From contig WJIO01000074.1 of the NCBI GenBank assembly GCA_014730235.1, positions 1 through 33,109 of the forward strand: a stretch of DNA of 33,109 nucleotides, written 5' to 3'. Each line of letters starts with the position of its first letter. Positions within the stretch are counted from its first letter, which is position 1. A model generated the notes under the pieces. It was given only the letters and a program-made list of their open reading frames with translations. It was not told the DNA's origin and did not search any database. The stretch comes from Candidatus Poribacteria bacterium. Lineage in GTDB: Bacteria; Poribacteria; DTPJ01; WJIO01. This document shows positions 1 through 7,685 of the stretch, piece by piece. The translations under genes were made by a program, and so were the position numbers.

Positions 1-586
1 ATCCTCCCAGGACATGAATGGAATTTTCAGCTTCTTTTATCTCAGAATCAGAATCGCTTCCTTTATAAGCAATAAAACATCCACCAATGCGGGTTACCGG
101 AAGGCAGTATTCAGCAATAACCGACAAATGGGCGACACACCGGGCAGTAACTATATTATATTTTTCCCGGTGATCTGATGTTTTTGCCAATAATTCAATA
201 CGAGAATTAATTATATTTACATTATCCAGAGCCAGCTTTTTTACCAGATGATCTAAAAAAGATGCTTTTTTACCGATGGACTCCACAAGCAGGAGTTCAA
301 TATCCTGTTTCATTATCTTGATGGGCAGTCCGGGAAACCCAGCCCCGGTTCCCACATCTGTAACCTTATCCCCGCAATCCAGGGATAAGCATTTCAAAGG
401 TAAAATTGAATCAATAAAATGCTTATCAATGATCTCCAGATCATCTGTTATAGAAGTCAGGTTAATCTTTTCGTTCCAACTCTTCAATTCATGGCAGTAA
501 ATACAAAAAAGATCAAGCTGATTAGCATTTACAGAAAAACCATGATCCGTCATGCGATTTTTCATAATCTGGATAAATTTATCCAT
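1..586 (-). CDS. rsmG: 16S rRNA (guanine527-N7)-methyltransferase RsmG (GidB), partial
   Basis: SAM-dependent methyltransferase that modifies G527 of 16S rRNA in the cytoplasm. Translating the minus strand from the ATG at 586 gives an open frame to the window edge (195 codons). It contains the family's region around WNEKINLTSI and the SAM-binding loop DVGTGAGFPGLP at residues 77-88. RsmG proteins are usually 200-240 residues, so only a short C-terminal part is missing beyond position 1. The ATG at 586 was chosen because GGGG lies about 10 bases upstream and AAGG directly abuts it; the nearby ATG at 594 is out of frame. It follows mnmG, the classic gidA-gidB order, but a 274-base repeat-bearing spacer and its own promoter separate them. 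Confidence 0.93.
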   Translation of the reverse strand, partial: MDKFIQIMKNRMTDHGFSVNANQLDLFCIYCHELKSWNEKINLTSITDDLEIIDKHFIDSILPLKCLSLDCGDKVTDVGTGAGFPGLPIKIMKQDIELLLVESIGKKASFLDHLVKKLALDNVNIINSRIELLAKTSDHREKYNIVTARCVAHLSVIAEYCLPVTRIGGCFIAYKGSDSDSEIKEAENSIHVLGG

Positions 587-603
587 CCTTGCATTCCCCA
601 AGA

Positions 604-632
604 ATATTAAAACATCTGATATATATTGTCAA
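604..632 (-). promoter_or_regulatory. Promoter of rsmG
   Basis: On the minus strand TTGACA (627-632, full consensus) is followed by a 17-base spacer and TAATAT (604-609, 4 of 6). Transcription should start near 597, leaving a leader of only about 10 bases before the ATG at 586. This is read from sequence only. Confidence 0.6.
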
Positions 633-648
633 GACGAAAATTGAATAA

Positions 649-839
649 CCAAGCATAATTTATGTCCGTGAAAACTTTGGCTCTTCTAGTTTGAGTGAGG
701 ATGTTTTTTTCTTAATTAGACAATGTCTTTTACACTTCCACACTCAAACTGGATGAGCCAAAACTTCTGATACAGACTAAAAACTTTATTTGTTACTCCG
801 TTCTTCGCAATAACACAGGGATGTAAAATTTATGCTTGG
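649..839. repeat. Family-3 inverted-repeat element between mnmG and rsmG
   Basis: CCAAGCATAA at 649-658 and its reverse complement TTATGCTTGG at 830-839 bound this stretch, with looser similarity continuing inward (TTTATGTCC against TTTTACATCC). The right-hand 43 bases (797-839) recur almost exactly, in opposite orientation, at 6819-6861 (42 of 43 identical). A family-1-like inverted repeat (675-763) sits inside it. No coding capacity is seen. Confidence 0.6.
675..763. repeat. Inverted-repeat element, diverged family-1 copy
   Basis: Arms of 23 bases (675-697 and 741-763) are complementary with three mismatches around a 43-base AT-rich centre. The arm TTTGGCTCTTCTAGTTTGAG resembles the termini of the better-preserved copies at 12825-12946 and 32909-33032. 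It could fold in RNA and may act as a transcription barrier between mnmG and rsmG, but there is no clear U-tract. Confidence 0.5.
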
Positions 840-860
840 ATTGAAGCATTCTGCCTTCAA

Positions 861-2768
861 TTATGAATTGTTTTTAAGCCTGATTCCTGAATCTGGTTTC
901 TTATTCCACTGTTCCAGCATAATCAGTAACACAGATATATCCGCTGGTGTTACTCCTGATATTCGCGATGCCTGACCTACTGAAATGGGACGTATCTGCA
1001 TGAGTTTTTCCTGTGCCTCTTTGGTAATTCCATCTATATTTTCATAAGCAAAATCCACCGGAATTTTACGGGATTCCAGCTTCCTCATTTGCTCAACCTG
1101 GGCCCATTCCCGCTGAATGTATCCCTCGTATTTAATCTGGATTTCCACCTGATCCTTTGCCGACTCTATTATTCTCTCCGGCAGCGGCATTATCTTTTCG
1201 ATTTCATCATATGAAATCTGTGGACGCTTGAGCAATTCCATAAGGGTTACTGAACGGGATATTTCACTTGTTTCAGCGTTACGCAAAATTTCCTGAATCC
1301 GATCATCCGGATCAACCCTTGTGGATTTTAACCTTTCCATTTCCTTCTCGATCTGATCCCGTTTAATGGTAAATTTACCATACATTTCATCATCCACAAG
1401 CCCTAATTTGCGTCCCAGTTCCATTAACCTGAGGTCTGCGTTATCTTCTCTCAGAAGCAAACGGTGTTCAGCCTGGGATGTAAACATTCGGTATGGTTCT
1501 TCAGTGCCTTTTGTAACTAGATCGTCTATAAGCACCCCTATATATGCCTGAGAGCGATCCAGAATAAACGGTTCTTCACCCTTTATTTTTAATATGGCAT
1601 TTATGCCGGCCATTAAACCCTGAGCGGCTGCTTCTTCATATCCTGAAGTTCCGTTTATCTGGCCAGCAAAGTAAAGATTCTCAACCATTTTGGTTTCCAG
1701 AGAGGGTTTAATCTGAGTGGGTGGGGCAAAATCATATTCTATAGCATAAGCCGGGCGCATAACCTCTGCTTTTTCCAACCCCGGAATAGTATGAAGTACC
1801 TGAAGCTGTATATCCTCAGGCAGGCTCATGGACAGGCCATTGATATAAACCTCTTTGGTCTGACGACCTTCCGGCTCGAGGAACAACTGGTGTCGGTCTT
1901 TATCAGGAAATCTATCTATCTTAACCTCAACAGATGGGCAATACCTGGGGCCTATGCCGGTAATGCGACCACTGTATAAGGCAGATTTGCCAAGATTTTC
2001 GTGGATTATTTTGTGGGTTTCCGGGTTGGTGTAAGTTAAATAGCATGGAATCTGAGATTGAGTTATTTCGTCATTGGAAAACGAAAAGGGTTTGGGTGGT
2101 TCATCACCGGGTTGGATACTCAGGGAGGAATAATCAATAGTTCCACCGTCAACTCGTTGAGGAGTTCCAGTCTTTAAGCGTCCTATCTCAAATCCCAATT
2201 TTCGTAAATTGTCCGAAAGGTTCTCGGCCGATGGTTCACCAGCCCGACCGGAACTGTAACTCATATCACCTATATGTATTAACCCCTTTAAAAACGTGCC
2301 GGTTGTCAGGATAACGGTATGACCATAATAAGCCATACCTCCGCTTGTAAGTACTCCTTTGACTTTGCCATCTCCAACAATAACCTCATCCACTAAGCCC
2401 TGCTTCACGTCAAGGTTATCCTGAATTTCCAATATATATTTCATCCTGAACTGATAACCCTTTTTATCTGCTTGTGCCCGGGATGATCGGACAGCAGGGC
2501 CTTTTTTCATATTCAGAGTGCGAAACTGGATACCTGTTGCGTCAATATTTTTGGCCATTTCTCCACCCAGAGCGTCAATTTCCTTAACCAACTGACCTTT
2601 GGCTAAACCACCTATGGCCGGATTGCAGGACATCTGGGCGATGGTATCCAGATTTATTGTTAGTATGAGAGTTTTATATCCCATACGGGCCGGGGCAAGT
2701 GCGGCTTCACATCCTGCATGTCCAGCACCCACAACAATAACATCGTATTTTTTATCGTAGAAATACAT
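861..2768 (-). CDS. mnmG: tRNA uridine 5-carboxymethylaminomethyl modification enzyme MnmG (GidA)
   Basis: FAD- and NADH-dependent partner of MnmE; together they install carboxymethylaminomethyl groups at the wobble uridine of certain tRNAs. At 635 residues it is close to the usual length of about 630. The N-terminal dinucleotide-binding motif GAGHAG is at residues 14-19, the family signature [10 protein letters not shown] at 49-58, and the GPRYCPS motif carries the conserved cysteine at residue 277. The C-terminal helical domain for MnmE and tRNA contact is complete. The ATG at 2768 has no strong Shine-Dalgarno. It lies 62 bases downstream of the DUF3467 gene on the same strand, so co-transcription with the dnaX block is likely but not certain. 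No mnmE is in view. Confidence 0.97.
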   Translation of the reverse strand: MYFYDKKYDVIVVGAGHAGCEAALAPARMGYKTLILTINLDTIAQMSCNPAIGGLAKGQLVKEIDALGGEMAKNIDATGIQFRTLNMKKGPAVRSSRAQADKKGYQFRMKYILEIQDNLDVKQGLVDEVIVGDGKVKGVLTSGGMAYYGHTVILTTGTFLKGLIHIGDMSYSSGRAGEPSAENLSDNLRKLGFEIGRLKTGTPQRVDGGTIDYSSLSIQPGDEPPKPFSFSNDEITQSQIPCYLTYTNPETHKIIHENLGKSALYSGRITGIGPRYCPSVEVKIDRFPDKDRHQLFLEPEGRQTKEVYINGLSMSLPEDIQLQVLHTIPGLEKAEVMRPAYAIEYDFAPPTQIKPSLETKMVENLYFAGQINGTSGYEEAAAQGLMAGINAILKIKGEEPFILDRSQAYIGVLIDDLVTKGTEEPYRMFTSQAEHRLLLREDNADLRLMELGRKLGLVDDEMYGKFTIKRDQIEKEMERLKSTRVDPDDRIQEILRNAETSEISRSVTLMELLKRPQISYDEIEKIMPLPERIIESAKDQVEIQIKYEGYIQREWAQVEQMRKLESRKIPVDFAYENIDGITKEAQEKLMQIRPISVGQASRISGVTPADISVLLIMLEQWNKKPDSGIRLKNNS

Positions 2769-2830
2769 ATTTTGCTATATTGAATCTGCAAAAACCTGGT
2801 TAATTTCAAATATGTTTTTACATCAACCGA

Positions 2831-3139
2831 CTACCTTCTTCTACGGTTCTGCCAGTCAGTATCTATGTCTTTGTCATCCTCATCACCAGGCCCGCTGCTG
2901 ATTTTACCATACTGCTGTTCGTATTTGGCGATATTTTCCGATAAAGCTTTTACGACAGCTTTTGCATGCTGTGGACTGGTGATAATCCTTACATCCATAA
3001 AAGCTTTTTTGCCTTCAGGCTGGTATTGACCAAAATCCAGCATAAATTCATAAGGTGAATGACCGATTCTGACTATGTTGGAGTATACAGTTCTTATACG
3101 GTCTTTTTTACCTTTGTCCTGGTTTTCTTTTTCTGACAT
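2831..3139 (-). CDS. DUF3467 domain protein
   Basis: Small 102-residue cytoplasmic protein of unknown function. The core, roughly residues 18-80, matches the DUF3467 pattern as I know it: an N-terminal YSN stretch, SPYEFMLDFGQ, then RIITSPQHAKA and a helix ending LSENIAKYEQQYG. The tail is very polar, with an acidic patch (DEDDKDIDTD) and a terminal run of arginines, which might bind nucleic acid; that is a guess from charge. AGGA seven bases before the ATG supports the start. It sits 18 bases after the M28 gene within the dnaX-recR-mnmG block, so it is probably co-expressed with DNA and tRNA maintenance genes. Confidence 0.85.
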   Translation of the reverse strand: MSEKENQDKGKKDRIRTVYSNIVRIGHSPYEFMLDFGQYQPEGKKAFMDVRIITSPQHAKAVVKALSENIAKYEQQYGKISSGPGDEDDKDIDTDWQNRRRR

Positions 3140-3157
3140 TTATCAATCCTGTCTTGT

Positions 3158-4069
3158 TTAATGATTTTCAGAATAAACTAATTCTACCAACAGCTTTCCA
3201 ATTATCCCCAGACTTTCAGCACTGCATTTATCCGGTGTGTCCTCTAAGCTGTGCCAGTATGGATAATTAAAGTCAATTATATCAATACACTTAATCCCTT
3301 CTTCTATAAGAGGTATATGATCATCCAATACCGGAGGCCCGAGTTCATGGTATATGCCGTCAAGATTCAGCTTTTCCGCCAGTGACCATACCTTTTCCAC
3401 AATATCAGGGGCAAATCGGTAAGAATAAGGTTCTTTGTATATATCAAGCTCTTTGTCACCCACCATGTCAATCAATATACCATAATCTGGTCGCCATTCA
3501 TCCTTAAGATTTCGGGCAAAATATCTTGATCCAATGAACATGTCTTCGGTAATCATGCCATAGTCTTCACCATCGAAAAGCACCATGATTATCTGGATAT
3601 CAGGTGGATGTTTATGAAATATCCTAGCAAGTTCCAGTAATATAGCCACTCCTGAAGCCCCATCATTGGCTCCAATTATAGGTTTATCGCGGTTTTCAGG
3701 ATCAGGATCCCGATCTGCATAAGGTCGGGTGTCCCAATGAGCTGCCAGAAGTATTTTATGGTCTGAATCTTTCCCAAAGTGTGCTATTATGTTTGTCAAA
3801 TCCAGGTTTTTATGGGTAGTTTTACCGATAAATTCCTGAGTTACTACCTCTCTGGATGATTTCTTTAGTTCAGAGATCAGATATTTGCATGTTTTTTCAT
3901 GGGCTTCAGAACCGGGAGGTCTGGGACCAAAATCACATTGTTTAAGCAGATATTTAAAGGCCTGCTCTGAGTCAAATACAGGTTTGGCTTCAGCATTAAA
4001 CAGGGAAAAAGCGAATATTAATATTCCCATTACTGCCGTATAAATAAGCGCAGGATTTTTTCTCATCAT
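3158..4069 (-). CDS. Secreted M28-family zinc protein, glutaminyl-peptide cyclotransferase-like
   Basis: A 303-residue protein with an N-terminal hydrophobic segment (about residues 8-27, ending AEA) that looks like a signal peptide or anchor, so it should act outside the cytoplasmic membrane. The fold is the M28 aminopeptidase/glutaminyl cyclase type. HWDTRP is at 111-116, GANDGASG with the metal-binding Asp at 133-140, DGED at 166-169 (catalytic Glu plus a metal-ligand acid), a later IDMVGD, and the C-terminal YWHSLEDTPD carrying the last metal His. Such proteins cyclise N-terminal glutamine or act as aminopeptidases; which one applies here cannot be told. Its ATG overlaps the recR stop by four bases (ATGA), so translation is probably coupled, odd company for an exported enzyme. 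Confidence 0.85.
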   Translation of the reverse strand: MMRKNPALIYTAVMGILIFAFSLFNAEAKPVFDSEQAFKYLLKQCDFGPRPPGSEAHEKTCKYLISELKKSSREVVTQEFIGKTTHKNLDLTNIIAHFGKDSDHKILLAAHWDTRPYADRDPDPENRDKPIIGANDGASGVAILLELARIFHKHPPDIQIIMVLFDGEDYGMITEDMFIGSRYFARNLKDEWRPDYGILIDMVGDKELDIYKEPYSYRFAPDIVEKVWSLAEKLNLDGIYHELGPPVLDDHIPLIEEGIKCIDIIDFNYPYWHSLEDTPDKCSAESLGIIGKLLVELVYSENH

Positions 4070-4665
4070 ATTTCCCGTCTACCTTCCAGAGCTTTGCTAA
4101 GGGTTACCTCGTCCACATAATCAATATCTCCGCCCATAGGCAGACCGTATGCCAATTGGGTTATCTTAATGCCCATTGGTTTTATTTTGTTTTGCAGGTA
4201 TATGGCCGTAGCCTGTCCAGAAGAGTTGGGATTTGTAGCCAGTATAATCTCCTCTACATCCCGGTTATTAAGACGCTGAAAAAGCTGTGGTATTCGTAAA
4301 TCCTCTGGACCGACGCCATATAAAGGTGATAATGCACCCATTAACACATGATAAACACCCTTAAACATGCCTGTTTTTTCCAGAGCCAGAACGTCGTCAG
4401 TCTCTTCCACAACACAAATAAGCTTTTGATTCCTTCTGGGATCGCTGCATATCCGGCATGGGTCTTTGTCGGCAATACTCCCGCATGTAGAGCAGTAGAC
4501 AATCCGATCTTTTATCTCGGATATGGTCCTACCCAATATCTTCGCGTCTTCCTCTGACATCCTTAAAATATGCAGAGCGATACGTTGAGCGGTTTTAGAG
4601 CCAACACTGGGTAGTTTTTGGAGTTCAGATATTAATTTTTCAAGTGACTCCGGATAATAGCGCAT
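4066..4665 (-). CDS. recR: Recombination mediator protein RecR
   Basis: Acts with RecO (and RecF) to load RecA onto gapped single-stranded DNA. The 199-residue length is normal. Visible in order are the N-terminal helix-hairpin-helix region (LQKLPSVGSKTAQRIALH, about 16-33), the four-cysteine zinc finger with C58, C61, C70 and C73, and the Toprim domain beginning at VVEETDDVLALE (about 84-95). The C-terminal GLPMGGDIDYVDE, typical of RecR, is intact. The start codon overlaps the ybaB stop by one base (TAATG), the usual coupling for this pair. The downstream gene overlaps its stop by four bases. Confidence 0.97.
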   Translation of the reverse strand: MRYYPESLEKLISELQKLPSVGSKTAQRIALHILRMSEEDAKILGRTISEIKDRIVYCSTCGSIADKDPCRICSDPRRNQKLICVVEETDDVLALEKTGMFKGVYHVLMGALSPLYGVGPEDLRIPQLFQRLNNRDVEEIILATNPNSSGQATAIYLQNKIKPMGIKITQLAYGLPMGGDIDYVDEVTLSKALEGRREI

Positions 4666-4976
4666 TATATATTCAATCCCGGTATCTTCATTCCACCGGT
4701 AAGTTTATTCATTTCGTCTGTCATAAGTTCCTGGGCCCGACGATGAGCTTCATTTACCGCTGCCAGGATTAAATCCTGAAGCATTTCCACATCGTTGGGA
4801 TCTACCACTTCCGGGTCAATTCTGATAGAAATTATATCCTGCTGGCCATTTGCCACAACAGAGACCATTCCACCACCTACTGTGGCTTCTACTGTGCGGT
4901 TAGCCAGTTCTTCCTGGATTTCCATCATCTGTTTCTGCATTTTCTGGGCTTGTTTCATCAGGTTATTCATTTTCAT
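4665..4976 (-). CDS. YbaB/EbfC family nucleoid-associated protein
   Basis: Small dimeric DNA-binding protein that almost always lies between dnaX and recR, as here. The helical N terminus [21 protein letters not shown], the central [20 protein letters not shown] and the terminal GMKIPGLNI are characteristic. A longer frame opens at an ATG at 4994, but that ATG overlaps the Shine-Dalgarno GGAGGT (4987-4992). The ATG at 4976, ten bases after it, is therefore the likely start, giving 103 residues; the ATG at 4970 is a further alternative. The stop overlaps recR by one base. Confidence 0.93.
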   Translation of the reverse strand: MKMNNLMKQAQKMQKQMMEIQEELANRTVEATVGGGMVSVVANGQQDIISIRIDPEVVDPNDVEMLQDLILAAVNEAHRRAQELMTDEMNKLTGGMKIPGLNI

Positions 4977-5021
4977 TTTTATAAATACCTCCATTACGCT
5001 TATAAAGCGAAAAAATACCAG

Positions 5022-6677
5022 CTATGGTTTCACTTCTACAACTCTACCATTAAAAACTTCAAGTACCTGTTTAACGTTGTTGTCTTTTTTTGCATCTCTC
5101 TGCATTTCTATTTGATTCATGGGCTTCTTTTGCCCCGGGTTATCTGAAGAATCAGATTTATTCCCATCATCCAGCTTTAATTTCATGGTCTTACCCATGA
5201 ATTCAGAAAGTTCGGTTTCTATTTCCTGTTTATGTTCTGCATCCTGAACTTGCTCTTTATGCCAGTGAAATTCAGGGGAAAAATCAATTATAAAAGCATT
5301 TTCCTTTATGGCTACAGGTTTGGCTTCTATTAAATAGGCATGAATTATTGCTTTGTTTTTCTTTGCTTTCAGAAACTTCAGGAATTCAATCCATTTTGAT
5401 TTTATTGGGTTTATTTCTTTTGATTCGGGAACTTCTATTATTTCATCGTCTTCTTCATCTTCAATAATAGTTGCTTCAGCTTTGCTGTATATCTCCTGTG
5501 AATTGTTATTGGCTGTTTTTAGTGTAAATTCACCTGAGGATAATCTGGATTCAATATCTTCAAGTTTTCCCAATACATCCCCTAGAGGAACAGCATCATC
5601 CCTGAGTCTGGAAAGCTTAATCAATGCAAGCTCAAAATTAAGCCTTTCATAACCCATTTGTTTTATATCACTTTCCGCCTGTGTAAGTAACCGGGCGATT
5701 TTCATAATTCTATTAATAGAAACATGGGGGATTAGTTCCGCTAAATGCTGTATTCGGGTTTCGGAAGCATCAATCAGGTCTGGATTAACTTTGTAGACCA
5801 TCAGATCCCGGAAATATGAAACCAGTTTTTTTAGACACTGGGACAAGTCCGCTCCCTGGTTAGCCAGGGAATTCAGAGTACTCAGGCTTGCAGAACTGTC
5901 ATTTTGAAGGATATTATCCACCAGTTTCTCCATTAGATGACGTTCACTTAATCCCAGCAGTTGTGAGACTTCCTCTGCCTTTACCTCACCTTCACTAAAT
6001 GATAATATCTGATCCAGTATGCTTAAAGCATCTCTCATACCTCCATCAGCAATTTCCGCAATCAGGGATAAAGATTCTTCTTCAATTTTTATTTCTTCCA
6101 CTTCCATCATATATCGAAGCTGATCTATTATCTCTTTGCGGGTTAGCATGCGAAAATTAAACCGCTGACATCGGGAAAGTATGGTATCAGGCATCTTATG
6201 CGGCTCAGTAGTTGCTAGGATAAAGATTACATGAGCAGGAGGTTCTTCCAGGGTTTTCAGGAGTGCATTAAAGGCATCAATGGTAAGCATATGAGCTTCA
6301 TCAATAATATAGACTTTATATCGTCCTGAAACTGGTGCAAACTTCACATTTTCTCTGAGTTCCCGGATCTCATCAATCCCTCGGTTAGATGCTGCATCTA
6401 TCTCAATAACATCCATAGATCTGCCGGAAGATATTTCTCTGCATACAGAACACTCCTCACATGGTTCAGGACGAGGGCCTTCTGTACAATTTACCGCTTT
6501 TGCGAAGATACGGGCGACAGATGTTTTACCTACACCCCTAGGACCGCTGAATAGATAAGCATGGGCAATACGTCCTGAATCAATAGCGTTTTGTAAAGTT
6601 CGGATTACATTTCCCTGTCCTACCACATCTTTAAAAAGATGTGGACGCCACTTCCTGGCCAATACAACATAAGACAT
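5022..6677 (-). CDS. dnaX: DNA polymerase III subunit tau/gamma
   Basis: Clamp-loader ATPase of the replisome, 551 residues. Walker A GPRGVGKT is at 45-52, the zinc module has C64, C73, C76 and C79, and the Walker B/DEAH motif IIDEAHML is near 124-131, followed by a sensor region ATTEPHKMPDTILSRCQRF. Domain III follows to about residue 360, then an acidic linker and a C-terminal tau-like domain (about 420-515) ending in a lysine-rich tail. AGGA lies about six bases before the ATG. It is the first gene of the block, about 90 bases downstream of a consensus promoter. No frameshift signal that would give a separate gamma form is convincing. Confidence 0.97.
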   Translation of the reverse strand: MSYVVLARKWRPHLFKDVVGQGNVIRTLQNAIDSGRIAHAYLFSGPRGVGKTSVARIFAKAVNCTEGPRPEPCEECSVCREISSGRSMDVIEIDAASNRGIDEIRELRENVKFAPVSGRYKVYIIDEAHMLTIDAFNALLKTLEEPPAHVIFILATTEPHKMPDTILSRCQRFNFRMLTRKEIIDQLRYMMEVEEIKIEEESLSLIAEIADGGMRDALSILDQILSFSEGEVKAEEVSQLLGLSERHLMEKLVDNILQNDSSASLSTLNSLANQGADLSQCLKKLVSYFRDLMVYKVNPDLIDASETRIQHLAELIPHVSINRIMKIARLLTQAESDIKQMGYERLNFELALIKLSRLRDDAVPLGDVLGKLEDIESRLSSGEFTLKTANNNSQEIYSKAEATIIEDEEDDEIIEVPESKEINPIKSKWIEFLKFLKAKKNKAIIHAYLIEAKPVAIKENAFIIDFSPEFHWHKEQVQDAEHKQEIETELSEFMGKTMKLKLDDGNKSDSSDNPGQKKPMNQIEMQRDAKKDNNVKQVLEVFNGRVVEVKP

Positions 6678-6773
6678 AGTATATCCTAAACTCCGTTCCT
6701 CAAAATGATTAAGGGTGATTTTTTAGCGCAATTGAAATTTTAAAACATATATTGGCATCAAAAAACTAAACAA

Positions 6774-6802
6774 ATTATACTATAGGGTACATGAAGTGTC
6801 AA
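6774..6802 (-). promoter_or_regulatory. Consensus sigma-70 promoter of the dnaX block
   Basis: Minus strand: TTGACA (6797-6802), exactly 17 bases, TATAAT (6774-6779). Both hexamers match the consensus perfectly. The inferred start near 6767 gives a 5' leader of about 90 bases before dnaX. Confidence 0.82.
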
Positions 6803-6818
6803 GAATGGAAAGAATGAA

Positions 6819-6861
6819 CCAAGCATAAATTTTACATCCCTGTGTTATTGCGAAGGACGGA
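6819..6861. repeat. Family-3 repeat end
   Basis: Forty-three bases beginning CCAAGCATAAATTTTACATC are an inverted copy of 797-839, with one mismatch. The two copies flank the dnaX-to-mnmG block in opposite orientation. A few bases on, GGGACATAAATT (6871-6882) resembles the other end of the 649-839 element, so this may be a shortened copy. Confidence 0.65.
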
Positions 6862-6896
6862 ATAATATAGGGACATAAATTGATACTGTTGGCGAA

Positions 6897-7098
6897 TTAT
6901 GCAACCATAGGCTTTATAGCCTCAAAAGCTGAGATTCTTGTCTTGGCCAATGGCGCTCCCGAAATCCAGTTGTTGAACCTGACAACGTTGATGGCAGCGG
7001 CCGTAAGAATGTTCTGCAAATGCGTCTTGGAAAGACCTATGTATCGTGCCCGTCTCAAGCCAAAAGACCGTACCCCTTGAGAGTTTGTTCCTTATATG
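6897..7098 (-). pseudogene. C-terminal fragment of an IS1182-type DDE transposase
   Basis: Minus-strand translation ending at the TAA at 6897 gives a stretch of about 55 residues containing FGLRRARYIGLSKTHLQ, ILTAAAINVVRFNNWI and LAKTRISAF, the tail typical of IS1182-group (DDE_Tnp_1_6) transposases. An in-frame stop and loss of similarity occur just upstream, at about 7085-7098, where the terminus of an IS3-type element begins. Only the last part of the gene remains, so it cannot be active. The assignment is by motif memory and was not searched. Confidence 0.7.
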
Positions 7099-7102
7099 CC
7101 AG

Positions 7103-7116
7103 TGGACTGCACCCCC
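7103..7116. mobile_element. Probable terminal inverted repeat of an IS3-family element
   Basis: TGGACTGCACCCCC lies 16 bases beyond the stop of the orfB fragment at 7133 and has the look of an IS150/IS3-group terminus. It marks the junction with the IS1182 fragment, suggesting that this element inserted into, and cut, the older one. Confidence 0.5.
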
Positions 7117-7132
7117 AATAACGGAAACTAAA

Positions 7133-7426
7133 TTAAGCCAGTGTTGTTGTTGATTTTACCATCTGCTTCTCAAACTCATCAGGGGACATGTATCCCAGGG
7201 ATGAATGAAGACGTTTCTGGTTATACACGTCACCTATGAAATGAGATATACACTCACAGGCTTCATGCCTGTTGTCATAATCATACAGACATATCTCTTC
7301 CACTTTCACCGTCTTGATGAAGCTCTCAGCAAAGGGGTTGTCCTGGGGACAGCCTTTGCGACTCATGGTGATGATTATCTCATGGGATTTCAGGCAATTC
7401 TGTTCCAGAATATATGGCTCTGGTGG
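7133..7426 (-). pseudogene. C-terminal fragment of an IS3-family OrfB transposase
   Basis: The open frame carries the end of the rve integrase domain. MSRKGCPQDNPFAESFIKTV includes the DDE glutamate region and is followed by YNQKRLHSSLGYMSPDEFE, the standard IS3 C terminus. Recognisable sequence continues upstream of that Met (YILEQNCLKSHEIIIT) to about 7420, then meets an in-frame TAG at 7427-7429. OrfA and the first two thirds of OrfB are absent, so this is a remnant. Confidence 0.85.
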
Positions 7427-7433
7427 CTAAGTC

Positions 7434-7623
7434 TCTGAATGGCCTTGGCATGAGGAAATTTGTGCGTCAGATTCTCTCCCTTTCTGGGAAAGTAGTGATG
7501 AAGAAGGGAAAGGTGCTTCGAATCATTCTTAACCCTTTGTATCCACTTATAAATCGCATTAAAACTGTATTTGAGGTGTTTCTGAAACCATATGGGATCA
7601 TCATTTCATTGGACGAAATTTAG
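7434..7623 (+). pseudogene. Possible C-terminal fragment of a third DDE transposase
   Basis: The plus-strand frame ending at TAG 7623 encodes about 60 residues. ILSLSGKVVMKKGKVLRIIL followed by NPLYPL resembles the basic beta-rich tail of IS1380/IS4-like transposases. No start region, ribosome site or catalytic motif is present. The identification rests on pattern only and could be wrong; it fits the adjoining insertion-sequence debris. Confidence 0.4.
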
Positions 7624-7685
7624 GTAACATTTAAGATAATATGATTGTTATTCATTTTTAACGATTACTTTTGTAAAAAACTAAC

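Noticed and set aside
587-860. Replication origin next to mnmG/rsmG
   Set aside because: No DnaA-box cluster or dnaA gene was seen; the spacer is occupied by inverted-repeat elements.
4977-4994. Longer YbaB start at the ATG at 4994
   Set aside because: That ATG overlaps the GGAGGT ribosome site for the ATG at 4976, and the added residues are not part of the family.
5095-5101. Run of seven A in dnaX (minus strand) as a programmed frameshift site
   Set aside because: It lies about 25 codons before the stop, so slippage would not yield a gamma-like short product, and no downstream stem or upstream Shine-Dalgarno enhancer was evident.
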